Source of the DNA: Pratylenchus scribneri
Taxonomy: Eukaryota > Nematoda > Chromadorea > Rhabditida > Pratylenchidae
Direction of reading: 5' to 3'
DNA: 64,000 nucleotides
Assembly (NCBI GenBank): GCA_030063045.1
Contig: JAQSEB010000005.1
Coordinates: 2,121,001-2,185,000, forward strand
The position numbers and the translations under genes were made by a program. Below, one piece after another: positions 1 to 13,000 of this stretch. The notes below the pieces were generated by a model. It made no database searches. It was not told where the DNA came from and saw only the letters and a list, made by a program, of their open reading frames with translations. Positions within the stretch are counted from its first letter, which is position 1. Each line of letters starts with the position of its first letter.

Positions 1-2600
1 ATTTTATTTTATTTTTATTCAAATTTCATTTGAAGAATTCTTAATTATTCTTCTTTTAATAATTATGTTTTCATTCAATTTATGGTATTTTTTAAAATTT
101 TATCCTAAGAAGGAAAATTATGTGAAAATGAATTTTTACAAATTTCATTCATAATTTAATAAATATTTGAATTTTTTTTCCAAATTTCCCGAAAAAATTA
201 AAAATCGACACGGATTTAGATAATTTTAGTAAACAGGGATTTGAAATTAATTAAACATTTTTTTGTAATTTTATTCAAATTTTTTCTGGTTGTAGGTTGT
301 AGCTTGCTTTGGAGAGTAATCTGAAAAATTTTGAATTATTATTTTTTAATATTTATTTCATCCAATAAATTTATGGGGTGTAAAATAAACACCTATTATA
401 ATATTGGTCGCTGGCTTCGAATTGCATTAGCAAATAAAAATGGTGGCACTTCATTTTCTTTTGCCAATTTTACCAAACCTTCGTTTAAATGAATTTCCAT
501 CATCTATCAATTTTTTTAACCTCTCCTCGTCCATCGGCGGCATAAAATTGTTAATATTTTAAGTAAAATTTAAAAAAATATTAAATAAAAAATCAAATTA
601 ATTAATTCATGTTTCAAAAAAATTGTATGGATCCTGAAATTAATTGAGCATTTTATTATTTAGTTTATTCAGATTTATATTTTTTTTGTGCGTCGTAATA
701 TAACTCCATTTTAAGAATTTTAAATTATTCTTTTTTAATATTAATTTATTCAGTAAATAAATTTATGGGATGTAATTTTAAAATAAATATTCTGGCATTA
801 ACTTTATCGCTGGCTTCGCATTTCACACTATGCAATCATATTCAAGAATTTATTCTCTTAAGCCATACCAAATGCAATTAATTTAAAAAGAATTTCAACC
901 TACCAATTTATCTTTATTTCTTTCCGCCTACCTCAATCAGCGTAAATTTGCAGTCTCAAAAGTAAAATTTAATTAATTTATTCATGAACAATGATAATAA
1001 CCCATAATAACTTTAATGGTATTTAGATTTAAATTAAGCAAATTCATTTATTTATTTTATCTAATTTTATTTTTTGTCCATTAATGAAAGAAAAATTGTG
1101 AAGAATTCACAATTTATTGTGAAGAATTCACAATTTTTCTTCTATTAATAATAATCCGTTCCACTCATAAATTTATGAGATGCAAACAAATAATACAAAG
1201 GTTATTATTCGCAGGCATCGCATAAATAAAAGACTGTATCGTTTAATTTACTTAGAACAATTTTACCAAATCAAAAATCGGTTTGAATTGAATAAATTTT
1301 CACCATTTATCAATTTGTCTTATCATTTAAGTCCTTCTTGTCATATAAACTTCTCTTAAAATTAAATAAAATAATAAATAATTTATTAATTTTTCAATCA
1401 TCTGATTAGTGATTACATTTTGGAAGCGAATTGAGAATTTTTTTTATTTTATTCAAATTTTTATTTTTTGTTCGATGACCAAACTTGTCAATTTTGAAAA
1501 ATTTCAATTATCCTTTTTAAATATTAATCTCTTCTTACAATAAATTTATGTGATGCAAAATAAACTATCAATAGGAAATTTACAAAAAATTGAAAAGTTA
1601 GGATGAGAATAAGAATGTAGTGAATATTTGTTAAATATAAAAGTGACACTTAATTTTATTATTAGGCTAAATTGGACAAATCCAAATTCTATTTTAATGA
1701 ATTTTTGCCTCTATCAATTTTTCTTACTCACTTTTCACGACCATTATTTTCAGTATAAATTTGTCTGTTTCAAAAATAATAATAAAAAAATATAATTCAT
1801 ATTACAGTGATGGCAACGGATATTTGTTTTTTTGAAAAGAGAATAAAATTAAGAATAAAGCAATTTATTTTATTTTATTTTATTTAAATTTGATTTTTTG
1901 TCCAATTTTGAAGGTAGAAAATTTTGAAAAATTCAGAATTATTTTTACTTTAATATTAATTTATCCATCCAATAAATTTATGGGATGTAAATCAAACACT
2001 CAATAGGATATTATTCTAAATTTAAAAAAAAATATTAAAATAATAATTATTAAAAATAAAGGAAAAAAGATGAGCAATTGTATTTTTAATTTTATATTAA
2101 TCTTAAGAATAGAAATTACCAGAAAGAAATTGTTTATTCAAATTATCTAAAAATAAATCGACATGGATTAACACTGTAGTGTAGAGTAAAGTAGGAAATT
2201 TGAAATTTAACTAGGTAATAATAAGCAATTATTAATCAATTTTTTTTAAATTTTTTTAAGTGGCTGGCAATGTAGGTAAATTATTAAAAGTCTAAATCAA
2301 TATTCTTCTATTATATAATTTGTTCATTAATAAATTTATAGGATGTAAAACAATCACTCAATAAAAGATTAAGTACATAGCTTTGCAATTCATAATTCCG
2401 CAAGCAAATTGCGGAACTTCATTCTCGTATTAGACAAATTTGGCAAAATAAAATCTATTTTATGAATTTCCAACAACTATCAATTCCGTTTATCCATTTT
2501 CTCTGCAATCAGCCTATTCTGTTTAAATATAAAAAAAACAAAAAATTTTAAATAAAAATATAATATTTTATTCGTTAAGTACAAACAATAATTATTTTTT
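1..2600 (+). repeat. Degenerate ~400-bp tandem repeat with conserved box
   Basis: Six copies of the box ATAAATTTATGGGATGCAAA occur here near 364, 756, 1166, 1539, 1971 and 2329, spaced 358-432 bp. Each is preceded by a TTAATATTAATCTGTTC-like stretch and followed by a segment with GGCACTTCATTCTCTTA-like and CAATTCCTCTTA-like words. No gene is seen. Confidence 0.75.
1092..1136. repeat. Tandem palindrome pair
   Basis: ATTGTGAAGAATTCACAAT occurs twice in a row within 45 bp. Each copy is self-complementary around GAATTC and the whole can also fold as one hairpin. Confidence 0.85.
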
Positions 2601-2699
2601 GTATTGAATATATTTATTTTAGAATTAAGTGTGTAATTTTTTTTATAAAAATTGAAGGCACTATCTGAAAGAAGGGAGTTTTTGAAAATTATGAAAAAA

Positions 2700-2960
2700 A
2701 TATATTTTTTATTATTAGGACCGGTCAGATCGGTGATGGAAACTATATAAAGGCGACATTTCCTCAGTCAATCTCAGATTTTGATCTGATCAACGAACGA
2801 TATGAAAGAGCAGCACTCGAATGGAAAGAGTAGAAACATGTTGGTATGGAATTTATAGGTATAACCGGTTATATACTGATAATTTGAATAACGGTTTAAC
2901 GGTAAGACCGATCGGACCGATCATAAATTAATATATAAAGGCTGCATTTCCTCAGACTCG
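2700..2960 (+). repeat. Direct repeat with TATATAAAGG and ACCGATC words
   Basis: TATATAAAGGCGACATTTCC (from 2744) recurs with small changes at 2932-2955, each 20-25 bases after a GACCGGTCAGATCGG-like stretch. It is richer in G+C than its surroundings and may be a fragment of a retroelement or an unidentified repeat. A related TATATAAAACGGG lies at 4317. No open frame. Confidence 0.35.
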
Positions 2961-2999
2961 GTCATGATGAATACTTTGTCTCATTACTACTTTGAAAAC

Positions 3000-5900
3000 A
3001 ATGGATTGAATTTGGAAATTAATTGAGTAATTTATTTTTAAATTTAATTTCATTTTTTTTTGCAAATCAATCAAGTCAAATTTGAAGAATTCAAAATTTT
3101 TCTTTTTCTAATATTAATCTATTTCTCCAATAAATTTATGGGATACAAACGAAATATTCAATAGATAAATAGTCTTTAAAACAAAATAAAATAACGAAAA
3201 ATAAAAAAGCAAAAAACAATAACAGGTTTGATATTTTAGAATGGAATTGATGGAATTTGCAATTGGCATTTTTTTAAAATTTTCTTTAAATTTTTTTGTT
3301 GAATTTGTTAATATTGTATAGAATAGAATGACAATTTTTGAGATTTCCTAATTATAATTTTTTTAATATAATCAGTTCATCCATGCAATATATTTTAGGG
3401 ATGTAAATTAAAACAAAAATTCCCAATTTAATTTAGATTAAAATTGGCAAAAAAATAAATTTTCATATAACAAATGAATTTTGAACACCATAAAATTTTT
3501 CATAAAAATAATTCATTTAAAATCACTCTAATCAATCCAAGCATAAATTAGGAAGTAATAACCTCGAGAAAATTGTACATAACATAGTGAAAATAATATA
3601 TATTTTTGATGAAATTTCCCTAGACGAAATTTTGGTTATATTTAAAATTCTTTTCCAGCCCTAAGCTTATCATAATTCTAACCTAGCCCTAACAACGGTA
3701 AGGATTAAGGCGACATTCTCATAGCATGTTCTATAAGAAATTTGCACGCAAAATTATTGAAAAATAAGTTAATTTGAATCTTTAGTTTTATTTTTAGAAA
3801 TTATACTTCCCAATTTTTATTTTAAAAATTATTGTCAAATTTTACCAAAAGGGTATCGCCAAATTATTTAATTATTTACTTTATTTTAATTATATAATTA
3901 AGTTAATTTTAATAAAATTTTTATTAAACACTAATTTTATTTTTAACATTTTCGCTCATATATTCAGTATGAGATTTATTTCTAAAAATATTGATTTTCC
4001 TTTTTAGTAGTTTCTTATTATTAATTTTCTTGGGTTTTAAAAATCATTAAAAATTTTAACCATTTTACATTAGAAATTATTTAATAGAAATATTGACAAT
4101 TTCAAATTCATTTGTAATTTTTTTTATTTAATTTAAATTTTATATTTTAAATTTTTGCTTAAGTTTCGGCAGCAGCAATCATAATAAAAATAACTTATTA
4201 AAAATTTTTAATGAGCTTTAAATAAAATCGCAAAAAATTAAATATCTTTCTAAATGGGCTGAATGTATTTAACCTTTTCTTTGTATCTAATTGATTGGTC
4301 GAAATTTGAATTAAGCTATATAAAACGGGTTTCGAACATTCCTCATGTCCGCGGAAGTCAAAATTAAGCTGCACAGGCCGGTTTGACCAAGCCAGTTTAA
4401 AAGCTTGGAATTGATAAAATAAGGATTTCTCGAAGTTGGAAATAACAAATACAAGGTTTATTTCATGTTTTTGACTGGTTTGGATATTTAAAACGGTTGT
4501 GCGATGTGCGCTAGTGCGGTTTATACCGATTCGGAATGATTAATACATTCAGCCTGAAAGATTATCTTGAAATTTTTTAATTTTAATTTTGTTTAAATTT
4601 TTGAACAGGTGTGAATTTTCTTTTTTAAAACAAAATTTTTTTTAAAAATTTATTAGAATTAATCATTATTTATGAGATTACAAAGGTGCAATATTTTAAT
4701 TTTTTAATAAAATGTTTTACAAAATTTTTATCATTTCACAATTTTTTTGATGTCATCTCTCTGGCGTTTAATGTTAAATTGATAAAAATGAATTATTTAT
4801 TAAATTTTATATCAAAAAATTTATGAGTTGCATCATTTTAATTAATAAAAAAATTTAATTAAAGATTGGATAATAATTAAAAAGAAAGACAATACTGGAA
4901 GAGACAGCGAAGAATGATGCAAAATAAAAAATGAAAATTTGTAGAATATCGGACATTATATATAATAGTTGAAAAATAATTTAAAAATTCTGATTGGAAA
5001 TTTTCACTTAAAGATATTATTTTCGATGTCAAACAATGAATTCGGCAAAAATAAAAATTTTAGAAATGTAAAAAATGGGGTAGATAAAAATAAATCAATA
5101 GAATTTGGATATTGTTCCGTCATAAAATCGTTGCTATAAATTTTACCTGTCCATTCTAGAGATAGTAAATTAGTATTGCCCACCCCCTTTTAATTTTCAA
5201 GGAAAAGGGAGACATTATTTTACCAAGATGTGAAGATATAACAAAATATATGTCAGATTCTTGCTCCAACTAAGCCATCAATATATAATTATATTGCAAA
5301 AAAAATTAGAATTTGCCTGTATCAAATTTATTTATGAATCTCATATTTTTCAATAAAATAATTAATTTTATATCATTTACGTTATTTTATATATAAACAA
5401 AACGTTTGGCAGAATCTGTCAATTTTGAAGAAATTTGAAATAATTATTCTTCTACATTAATTAATTCCTCTAATAAATTTATGGGATTGTAAATTAAAGA
5501 TGCAATAGAATTTTCGTCACTGGTTTTGCAATTTGCAACTTTGAAAATAAATTGCACTTCATTCTCTTAGGCCAAATTGGATAAATCAAATATCTGTTTG
5601 AATGAATTTCTGCTAGCTAACAATTCCTCTTATTCACTATTCTTGACCATTATTTCTGCATAAATTTGTCAGTCTTCAAAATATATAAAATTTAAAAAAA
5701 TATTAAATAAATATATAATTCATTCATTCAATTTCCAGCGATAAAATCGGATATTTGCAAATTGAAAAGAACGAAGGGAATTTAGTACAGAATAATTTAT
5801 CACAATTTATCAATTTTTTATTTTTATTAAAATTTCATTTTTTTTGTCTCTTCCTTGATGAAAATTTTCGAATAATTCAGAATTATTATTATTATAATAT

Positions 5901-6300
5901 TAATCTGTTCATTAAATAAATTTATAGGATACAAGCAAAAAATTAAAGATTCAATAATCAAATAAAAATATAATTCATTATCTGATGTCATTTTGAATTA
6001 AAAATATTGAGAAATTATTGGAATTAAATTGAGTAATTTTTTCATAAATTTTATAAAATAAAACTTTATACTAGTTGCTGGTTTTCTTTTTATATCCTTT
6101 GAATGAATTTTAATTTTTTTAAAATTATTCCTTAGTTTTTTGAACTCATAAAAATTAATCTGGCAAAGAAATTTAAATAAAGTCAATTTTTATATATATT
6201 AAAAAATAACTTGGATGAGTTTTATGGACAAATTTACAATTAAAAATATAAATTAAAAATTATCGTCCAAAAATTGAAGCATTCTAAAATCGCAATAAAT
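3000..6300. other. Gene-free AT-rich stretch with repeat-box copies
   Basis: Box copies occur near 3129, 5473 and 5915. A G+C-raised patch of unknown nature lies at about 4300-4560. Otherwise it is low-complexity AT sequence with no convincing coding frame. Confidence 0.6.
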
Positions 6301-6908
6301 ATATATCTTTTTTATTGCCAAAGAACAATAATTTTTTTTGTACCAGCGGCTTCGTCCGCTGCTTAAGCAGTTTTATTACAGATACAACAGAAAAAGCATT
6401 TGGAGTTTTCCCACCATGACTAATTTCTCGCTCACTCGGAGCAATTTACAGTGTAATCTAGTAGCAAAGTTGATGCATTATTTAAATTCCTACCCTATTT
6501 CATTCGCCACCCTTTTTTTCCACCTTATCCATTGCTGGCAACAATTTCACTCTCCGTCGCCTTTGCGATGGCCAATAATGGATTCACCTTTGAAAATGTT
6601 TTAATTTTAGTTTTTAATTTAATAATATTTTTGTGATCGGATTCGGTGAAATTTTTTAGAAAACTAAATTTTGAAAAATGAATATTTATTTATTATTTTT
6701 TAAAATTTTTTTTATGAAAATTTTATACAGAGAGACAAGAAAAAAGAGTAATAATTTTCGTGCAACAAATCAATTGTGAATACCATAAAATTGTTCATAA
6801 AAATAATTCATTTAAAATCACTCTAAAGAATTATAAATAATATTCAAAATGAAGAAATTACCAAAAAAATGTTAAAATTGAAAATAAAAAATGAATTTTT
6901 GAATTTAA

Positions 6909-6985
6909 GGACTTGGATAGCGCAGATGGTAGAGTGCTAAACTTTTACTATGTGCGTCAAGTTCGATTCCCAGTGGTGACAAATA
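6909..6985 (+). pseudogene. tRNA-Lys(UUU)-like fossil, possible SINE head
   Basis: The stretch has a good A box (TAGCGCAGATGGTAGAGTGC, 6918-6937) with a pairable D stem, an ACTTTTA anticodon-loop-like word, a near-consensus B box (AGTTCGATTCC, 6960-6970), and a T-run terminator just after. The acceptor and T stems do not pair, so it is not a working tRNA. It could be a decayed gene or the promoter part of a SINE whose body is the hairpin cluster that follows. Confidence 0.55.
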
Positions 6986-7032
6986 GTTTTTTTGTTTATC
7001 ATTTTTACATTTAATCCTTCACAATTAATTCT

Positions 7033-7178
7033 TTGAGCCCCGAAGGGGCGAAGATGAAATAGGGAAAAAATCGACGGGCGAGCGAAGCGAGCTGAGCCCC
7101 GAAGGGGCGAAGAAGATAACAACAGTCACACTTCCCTAGGTCGGAAGAACGCCCGATAGGGCGTTCGACTGAGCTAGT
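7033..7178 (+). repeat. G+C-rich hairpin cluster
   Basis: In a very AT-rich setting this holds two copies of GAGCCCCGAAGGGGCGAAG (7036 and 7093 area), a GCGAGCGAAGCGAGC palindrome between them, and ACGCCCGATAGGGCGT near 7150. It ends GAGCTAGT. It lies just downstream of the tRNA-like stretch and may be part of one mobile unit. Confidence 0.6.
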
Positions 7179-7199
7179 ATATTATAAATGAAAAATCCA

Positions 7200-9600
7200 A
7201 TTGTTTTAAAAATAAAATTCGCACATGTCCAATTAATTAATAAAAGAATTTATGGAATTTTGATTTAATTGATTTATTTTATTTTAATTTTTTTTGTCAT
7301 TGGTACCACCAGACATTTTGAGGAATTCAACTTAATCTTTTTAATATTAATTTTTTCATCAAATAAATTTATGAGATGCAACCTTCAATGGGTATTAAAA
7401 GAGAAAATAATAATAATATTATAAATAAAAATTATTAAAATGGATCAAAAATTATTTCAAGAGGGAAAATATTTTTTATTTTTTTAACTAACTACTTTGA
7501 GCTAAAACTGGCCAAATTTTATAATTTAATTCCGCGAGATGATCTTGAAGGCATTTTTTCAAGACCTTGAAATAGAATGTTTGGCGGTCCCATTTTCTAT
7601 GGACGAAATTAGATTAGTTGTTGGATTTTTAGGAAAAGCAATTAAATATTTGATGATTTATTATATATGTTAAACAACTAAAAAATTCTTTTATAGGTTG
7701 CAGGAGCGAGGTGCAGTCCATAGTTCACAAAATTAAATCAAAGTTCTTACTTATCTTCTTCAATATCTCCATTCTTAATGTGCTTAGGCAGCTTGGGAAA
7801 ATGCATTCCATAATAAATTTGTAGAATTTTTGTTATTAATTCTAATGGAATTTTGCTTATAATTGAATTTGCAAAATTATAAACGGTTTGAAAAATAAAA
7901 TAAAATAGAAATCAAAGGGGAATGTAAATGTAACCCATAAAAAAAGAGAGTTCTTCTTATTATTATTATATAATTTTATTCAAAATCATAAACCCAAACT
8001 TACACGAGAGCTGATCATCAAAATTTTAAAAATTAATTAAAATAATTGCTTAGAATTATTTTTAGCTTACATTAATGCATTTATTCCAATAACATAGAAA
8101 GTTGCAAATATAAAAGCCCTTAAAAATTTTAGTTAAAATGATTAAAATAAATTTTAGATGGTGAAGTTTATTAATGTTTAAAACTTTTTAGAATTTTTTT
8201 TGTAGTAATTTTGAACAATGGTTTTAATAAAATATTTTAATAAATAAATAAATTTTAGAACTTCAATTACTTTATTGTTTCAAGAATATTTTGAAAACCA
8301 TAAATTTTTTTCAACTATTAATTGGTAAATTCTCCTCTTTTATTTTTAGATAAAAAACCATCAAAATTTAAACATCAAAAAAGTATTAATTTCAAAAATT
8401 TAAAAAATTAAATTTCTTGAAAATTTTATTTTAAACCCCATATCAAAACTGCTTCTTTCATTGTATTTTCACAGGAATTCGCCGTTTCGGGCCTACCATT
8501 TAAAAAAGGCAAAAAATAGGAATGGCTGCTTTTAAAATTCATTTACCCTCTTCAATAAGATTAATTTCATTGAATGTGAATTTTGAGAATGTTTGAGTAG
8601 TAATACTGCATATAATTATTTCTAAAAATTTTTGACCAATCTCTTTCAATAAATTTTAAATGGAAGAAGCAAAATACCCGATTTAATCAATTTTATGTTC
8701 ATAAGAAAGGTGGAAAAAACTCAAAAATGCCGCAAAGAGTCAACCATCATTCACAAAGAAATAAAAATTTGAGATGAGTTAATGAAGTGCAATTTGAAAA
8801 ATTTTGAATTATTCTTTTTTAATTTTAATTTGTTCAGCTAATAAATTTATGTGATGTAAACCAAATATTCTGTAGGGCATTATTCTTGGTTTCTCACTTC
8901 GCAAAAAAATTGACACTTCACTTTCTTAAGCCAATTTTAAAAAAACCAGAAATCAATTGAATGAATTTCCAGCATGTATCAATTCCTCTTGTACCCACTT
9001 TTCTTGGACATTCTTTTCAATATAAGCTTGTCAGTCTCAAAATATGATTAAAAAGATAAATAAAAATATAATTAATTTATTCCCAATATATGAAATGTGA
9101 TATTTTGAAAAGCGCAGTGGGTATTCGGAATTAAATTTATCACTTTTTTATTTATAATTATTTTATTTTATATAATTTTATTCTTGGGTTTTGTTCTGCA
9201 TAACAATTTAAAGATTCGGAAATATCCTTTTTAATATAAATCTGTTCATGCGATAAATTTTATGGGATGCAAACCAAACACTCAAAAATATAATTAATTG
9301 ATTCATTTTCCAGTGATTATACTACGATAAAGTTTTGAAAATGAAAAGTATGGAAGGATTTCGAAATTAATTGAACATTTTTATTATTTTATTCATATTT
9401 TTTTGTGCAGTCATACAGTTTAATTTTGAAGAATTCTAAATTATTCCTTTTTAATATTAATCTATTCAGTAAATAAATTTATGGGATGCAAATTGCAAAC
9501 CAGGCACTAATGTACTATTATCTTAGTCGCTGGTTTCACATTTCACATTTACTCAAACATACAATAATTCTTAGTCATTAAATCGGCATTTAATGAAAGT
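7200..9600. other. Gene-free stretch with repeat-box copies
   Basis: Box copies occur near 7362, 8840, 9252 and 9472, again with the TTTTTAATATTAATCTGTTC lead-in. Nothing else supportable is seen. Confidence 0.6.
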
Positions 9601-9632
9601 TGATGGATGGTTTCGATGCTTGTCTAATGCTA

Positions 9633-10035
9633 GGTCCACAATGTAGCACGCTCTGCATGTCCGTGTCAAGTGCTGCGTGTCAAGTGTTTTAATTAATTTT
9701 CGTCTATAATAATGTGGACAGAAAAACTTGACACGGACATGGACGCGCAATGCGCAGCGCAGCACTCAACACCCGACACGTTGACCAATTTGCGTCCACA
9801 ATGCAATGAGAAAAGTGCTGCGTGTCCGTGTTTTTCAAACTTTTTTTGATCGGTGCGTGTCAAGTGTCCGTGTCGAGTGTTGAGTGTCGAAAACGCATTG
9901 TGGACACCTCTGCGTGTTAAGTGTCCGTGTCAAGTGCCACGCTCCGTGCCACGCAACGTGCCGCGCACGCACTCACTGTGGACAGAAAACACGGATGCTT
10001 GACACGGACACTTGACACGTCGTTCATTGTGGACG
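9633..10035. mobile_element. Foldback element with GTCCACAATG ends
   Basis: An island far richer in G+C than its surroundings, beginning GGTCCACAATG and ending CATTGTGGAC. It is full of inverted and direct copies of GTGTCAAGTGTCCGTGTC, CTTGACACGGACA and ATTGTGGAC. A TA dinucleotide abuts both ends (9631-9632 and after CCCCA at 10041-10042), which would suit a Tc1/mariner-type target site, but that duplication is too short to be decisive. Confidence 0.65.
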
Positions 10036-13000
10036 CCCCATAAGTGTAAGCAGCACCATCACCTCATTTCAATCTTCTGGCACAATGCACCGATAAAGCT
10101 CTAAGTAACTTTGACTGCTCTAGTTTTTAATTTATGAATTTAGATATATATTCTGGAAAAAATTTTAATAGTAAAATTTAGTGGGATCCAAGGATTAGAT
10201 CAGTTTATCCAAAAAAAATCGTAAAACGTAATTACATAGGATCAAAATTTATTCTAATTATTTAAAGTATCAAAATGATTGTAATTTTTTAATAATGATT
10301 TACAAATTTTGATTTTTATCATTTTTTTAATATTAAAATTACAATTTATTTTGTTGCAGGGCTTGGTTAATTTTTAATTATTAAATTTAGAAAAATGGAA
10401 AATATTTTAATAAATTTTTTAAGAAAAATTTATAAGTTACATATTTTTAATTAAAAAAATTAAAATTTCAAAATAAGATGACAAATTCGTTGTGAATTTG
10501 ATTCAAATAAATAAAATCATAGAATTATTGAGGAACAAATTTTTTTTTTTGAAAACTTTGTGTAGTTGTACATAATTTGGAAAATTCCTAATATATTTTT
10601 AATTTTGATCTTTTCATCAAAAAATTTATATTAATGTCATCGTAATTAAGATGAATGGAATTAAAATTAATTTAATTTTTTTTCAATTTTATACAAAATA
10701 TTTTTTATTTGCTAATAACGATGAAATTCTAGTGGATTCCCAATTATAATTTATTCCCAATTATAATTTTTAATTTGATAAGTTCATCAATAAATTTTTG
10801 AGTTGCAATCCGATCATGAGGGCATTAATCGAAATGGGAAAAGAGAATAATACAATAATAAAAAGTATTAAAATAAAGAAATATTGTATCAATTGCTGGT
10901 TTTCTTTTCATATTCGTTGAATGAATATTTTTTTGAGCAATAATTTTTTAAATTTATTCCATAGTTTTTAAACTCTTAAAAATTAATCAGGCAAAGATAT
11001 TTAAATAAAATCTATAATAATAAAAAAAATAATTTTGATTTATTGACATTTAAAATTAAAAAAATATAAACTAAAAAAATTATCATCCAAAAATCGAAGC
11101 ATTTTATAATCGCAATAAATATATATAAATGTTTTTGTATTGTCAAAGAAAATTAATTTTTTTGAAGCTAAAATAAATCGGTAAAATATTTATGAGGTTA
11201 CAAAAAATTGATAATTTTAATTATAAATGTGTGTAAATTAAAATATTACTTTGATAAAAAATTGCAAAAAATTTTTCCATATTCAAAATTCTGATGAGAT
11301 TTACCTGATCAAAATTACTGTAAGAAAATGGCTGTTTTAATCAATAATAATAATAATTAATAAATGAATTTCCTAAATTTTTATCATATAAAATTAAATT
11401 TAAATTTATTAACAAACATAAAAATTTTTCCCACAATTGGGCCAGTCTATCCGATGTAATAGAAAATTGCTCCTTATTTTTGAAATTAGTTTTTGCTAGT
11501 CAATGATGTGATGATGGCCATCAAAATATTTTCAAATAATTGAAAAAATGATAAATGATTTCCAATTTATTTGAATAATTAAATATTCAGCCCCATAAGA
11601 AAAAAATAATTCGGTGATAGTAATTTTTAATTTAAATACAACTTTTTTCGTAATTTTTTTATTATATCTTATTTTAAATTTAGAATTGTTTTGGAATTGT
11701 TGGACCTTCCGATAAATCATTTAAAAAAGAGACAAAAGGAAATATTTATAAATATTAAAATGAAAAATTTATGGGATGTAAATTTCTTAAAATAAGAATA
11801 TAAAATTTTTTAAATTTGATATCAATACATAAGATAAAAAAATATTGAAGCGAATTTTATTTAATCAAAATAATTTTCGCCAAAAAATCCGATAAATTCC
11901 GATATCCGATACGATATGCATCCTTGTTACAAATGCTATGTTTTGAAAAAATGTGCGGATTTGAGAAGCTAATTTATTTTTTTTAAATTTTATTCAAATA
12001 ATTTTTTTTCGTTGTAGGAGGATTTCAGTTTTAAAAAATTTTCAATTATCCTTTTTAATATTTATCTATTCTACCCATAAATTTATGTGTTGCAAATTAA
12101 ATATTTAATAGAGCATTAATCGAACCGAATCGAATATTTACAGATTCCATTTAAAAATTTCCATAAAAATATTTTTTTAATATATGCTAATTTTTTGCAA
12201 AATTATTAATTTTTAGGATTTAATGAAATTTTTATCCAAATTCTCCAATAAAATGAAAAATTTATAGATAACATCGGATTAATAAGATGAATTAATATTT
12301 TATTTTATTTAAATTTCATTTTTTTTGTTGAATAATGTATATATGATTTTTGATTTTAAATTTTTTATTAATTTTTTATTTTATATGACCCGGGGATGCA
12401 TCCCATTATATGGAAAAAATAATATTTTTTCGTTTTTAAGACTTCATAAAAATTAAATAAATTTATGTGTTGCGAAAATTGATTTTCCTTTTTAATTTTC
12501 TTGAAAAAAAATTTAATAATTTTATCTTTTTTTTGTTTCAATTTTTTAAATATAACTTAAATTGTGATTAGAATTTATGAAAATAATTCAAAATAGAATT
12601 TACAATCCCATAAATATTTTACTGCTAATCAATTTTAATAAACTTTTAATAATTAATTTATTTAAAAAATAGAATCTCGAAAAAAAACAAAAAAATTATT
12701 TACAAAAATTAAATAAGCAAATTTTATTAGTTTCAAAAAATAAAAAATAAATTATTTTATTAATTTTCCAGCGATCCAACGGATAATCAGTAACGAATGG
12801 ATGGAATTTTTAAATTAATTAAGTAATTTTGTTTAATTATTTTTATTTTATTCAAATTTTTATTTTTTTTGTCCGTCATCTGATTAGTCAATTTTGTAGA
12901 ATTCTGAATATTTCTTTTTTAATATAAATCTTTTCATTCAATAAATTTATGAGATGTAAATTTGAAGAACGGTGGAATATTTTATTCTTAAATTCATTGA

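Noticed and set aside
6338..6604. 88-codon + strand frame
   Set aside because: It does not begin at ATG, has no recognised domain, and stands alone in repeat-rich sequence. It may be a worn fragment, but there is no support for a gene.
6909..6985. Functional tRNA gene
   Set aside because: Acceptor and T stems do not pair despite good A and B boxes; kept only as a fossil.
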